Origin: Pseudo-nitzschia pungens | Taxonomy: Eukaryota > Bacillariophyta > Bacillariophyceae > Bacillariales > Bacillariaceae | Direction: 5' to 3' | Assembly (NCBI GenBank): GCA_037355855.1 | Contig: CM074766.1 | Coordinates: forward strand, 3,844,001 to 3,908,000 | Length of the DNA stretch: 64,000 bases | Program-made: the position numbers and the translations under genes | Part shown: in pieces, positions 62,431 to 64,000 of the stretch | Layout of the letters: each line of letters begins with the position of its first letter | Numbering within the stretch: position 1 is the first letter of the stretch | Notes under the pieces: generated by a model | What the model was told of the DNA's origin: nothing | Databases searched by the model: none | What the model saw: the letters and a program-made list of their open reading frames with translations, nothing else

Positions 62431-64000
62431 ATGGCTGATACCATCCACACTGGACCCCGCATAATCAACCGGTTTGCGGACGTCTGTGTGGAGGTATTGG
62501 ACCACAAGGGAAGGGGACGGATGCTCCGGGGCCTACTAGACTCTGGTTGCTCCAAATCCATCATACTACAACAGTTTGTCGACCGAAGTCAACTAACGAA
62601 CCGAGACCGAAGATCTGTCACCTACAACACGTATGGAGGCAAGTTCAGAACCAAGTCTGCGGCTTCAGTGGGACTAAGGCTGATAGAATTTTCAAACTCC
62701 AAGACCATCAAATGGACCTTCCAAGTGGATGAATATCACCACCACGAGGAAGTGCCCTATGACATGATCATAGGATCCGACCTGATGGCACAACTGGGAC
62801 TGGATATAAAATACAGCTCCCGAACAATTGAATGGCAGGGTGACTCCATTCCCATGAAGGGAATGGGGGAGCTCTCGAACCCGGACAAATGCGAGGCAGT
62901 ATTCTTTGCCAACACACAGAGTCCAATCCTCCAAAAAGAGGAAGAAAGGCAATCTAAAATTTTGGACGCCGACTACTCCAAAGTCGATATAGACGCTATG
63001 GTCAACGACCTGGAGATCACAGACGCGTCTAAGGAGGCCCTGAAGAAAACATTGAAGAAGTTCCCCACACTCTTTGGAGGAGGTCTGGGACTGCTCAAGA
63101 ATATTGAACCGGTATCTATTGAACTCCAACCAGGGGTTAAACCGGTCAGGCAGAGGTACTATTCAGTACCCCATGCCTTTGAACAAGCACTCCGGAAGGA
63201 AATCAACAGGCTCTGTGACATTGGAGTCCTGGAGAAACTTCCACATGATGATGACTCACCATGGGCATCACCGACGTTCTGTCAACCCAAAAAGACAGGG
63301 GACATACGAGTCCTCACGGACTTTCGGAAGATGAATGCAGCCATTCAACGAAAGCCGTTCCCCCTACCACGCATTGGGGAAACCATCCAAAGACTACAGA
63401 AATTTAAGTCTGCCACGGCACTGGACTTATCCCAAGGGTACTACACCATCCCCATCTGCAAAGAGAGCCAGAAAATTTGCTCCACCATTCTGCCGTGGGG
63501 AAAGTATGCCTACAAACGACTGGCAATGGGAATCGCATGTGCGCCCGACATCTTCCAATCAGTCATGATGAACCTACTAGGGGATCTGGACTACGTTCTT
63601 GTCTATATTGATGATATCCTGATCATTCAGCGGGAGGGAGAATCTGAACAGGATCACCTCAACAAAATCGACACAGTTCTACAGAGACTGGATGATGCTG
63701 GCTTCAGAGCCAACCTACGAAAATCCTTTTTCATGCAAAAAGAAGTGGAATATCTGGGATTTCTGTTAACAACAGAGGGCATTCAGCCCCAGCCAAAGAA
63801 GCTGGAGGCGATGAAGCGCCTGGAAGCCCCCAAGAACACCAAGCAACTCAAGATGTTCCTTGGAATGGTAAATTTCTACCGGGACATGTGGAAGCGCCGC
63901 TCCCACATCCTAGCCCCTCTGAACAAACTAGCAGGGAAAAAGGGCAAAATGAACTGGTACTGGGGTCCAGCAGAGCAGAAAGCTTTCATGGAGGCGAAAA
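62431..64000 (+). CDS. pol: Gypsy-A copy 3 pol, N-terminal part (window ends inside the gene)
   Basis: I translated this frame and it is open to the window edge, 523 codons. It includes protease LLDSGC near residue 36-41 and reverse transcriptase VYIDDILII near 392, and stops shortly before RNase H. It differs from copies 1 and 2 by scattered substitutions. It should continue outside the window to ~1,090 residues. Confidence 0.94.
   Translation, partial: MADTIHTGPRIINRFADVCVEVLDHKGRGRMLRGLLDSGCSKSIILQQFVDRSQLTNRDRRSVTYNTYGGKFRTKSAASVGLRLIEFSNSKTIKWTFQVDEYHHHEEVPYDMIIGSDLMAQLGLDIKYSSRTIEWQGDSIPMKGMGELSNPDKCEAVFFANTQSPILQKEEERQSKILDADYSKVDIDAMVNDLEITDASKEALKKTLKKFPTLFGGGLGLLKNIEPVSIELQPGVKPVRQRYYSVPHAFEQALRKEINRLCDIGVLEKLPHDDDSPWASPTFCQPKKTGDIRVLTDFRKMNAAIQRKPFPLPRIGETIQRLQKFKSATALDLSQGYYTIPICKESQKICSTILPWGKYAYKRLAMGIACAPDIFQSVMMNLLGDLDYVLVYIDDILIIQREGESEQDHLNKIDTVLQRLDDAGFRANLRKSFFMQKEVEYLGFLLTTEGIQPQPKKLEAMKRLEAPKNTKQLKMFLGMVNFYRDMWKRRSHILAPLNKLAGKKGKMNWYWGPAEQKAFMEAK

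Larger units (their letters stand above)
60078..64000 (+). mobile_element. Gypsy-A copy 3, 5' two thirds (runs off the window)
   Basis: Plus-strand copy inserted into Gypsy-B copy 2, expected target duplication TCCCT (60073-60077). The second copy of that duplication is outside the window. LTR (60078-60266), leader, gag and the first ~520 codons of pol are present and open. LTR and gag are of the copy 1 subfamily. Confidence 0.95.

Overview
The window looks like nuclear DNA of a diatom, probably pennate. Three ordinary eukaryotic genes carry short GT-AG introns: a TM9/EMP70 membrane protein, a PP2A B'' regulatory subunit and ribosomal protein eS10. The Ty1/copia polyprotein has the integrase and reverse transcriptase style I associate with diatom CoDi elements. 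The taxon is inferred from gene style and recall, not from a database search. Most of the 64 kb is repeats and retrotransposons.

Layout. 1-7166: a charged, unrecognised host gene is split by a complete Ty3/gypsy element (Gypsy-A copy 1, 912-6758), with identical 189-bp LTRs and a perfect AAACA target duplication; removing the element restores one reading frame. 7167-21320: a gene-poor block. It holds two unrelated-looking satellites of the same ~181-bp period, a 38-bp G-run minisatellite, a 41-bp minisatellite and a ~150-bp tandem repeat. It also holds a possible DNA transposon with 19-20-bp inverted termini (8404 to 14875 and/or 17562), carrying one spliced unknown gene and a zinc-finger-like N-terminal fragment. 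21321-27019: Gypsy-B copy 1, complete, with one fused gag-pol ORF, 352-bp LTRs and GTCAC duplications. 27020-29917: foldback and hairpin repeats. 29918-35771: Gypsy-A copy 2, complete, GTACA duplications. 35933-36344: a MITE-like element. 36645-45045: the host gene island (TM9, PP2A B'', eS10). 45837-64000: a three-level nest. A second Gypsy-B copy is split inside its first LTR by Copia-A (45853-55766) and inside its coding region by Gypsy-A copy 3 (60078 to beyond the window).

Expression of the elements. In all three Gypsy-A copies gag ends in TGA and the very next codon is the ATG of pol, in the same frame. In Copia-A gag and pol are also in the same frame, separated by one TGA, and pol has no ATG at its start. 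Both stops sit in AAC-TGA-A. Gypsy-B has no stop between gag and pol. Both gypsy families have a short perfect palindrome directly after the 5' LTR, where a tRNA primer site would be expected. Intact ORFs, near-identical LTR pairs and clean target duplications indicate recent transposition.

The three host genes share a 12-base GTAAGGTTTACC-type motif upstream, in the same orientation relative to each gene. Its function is unknown.
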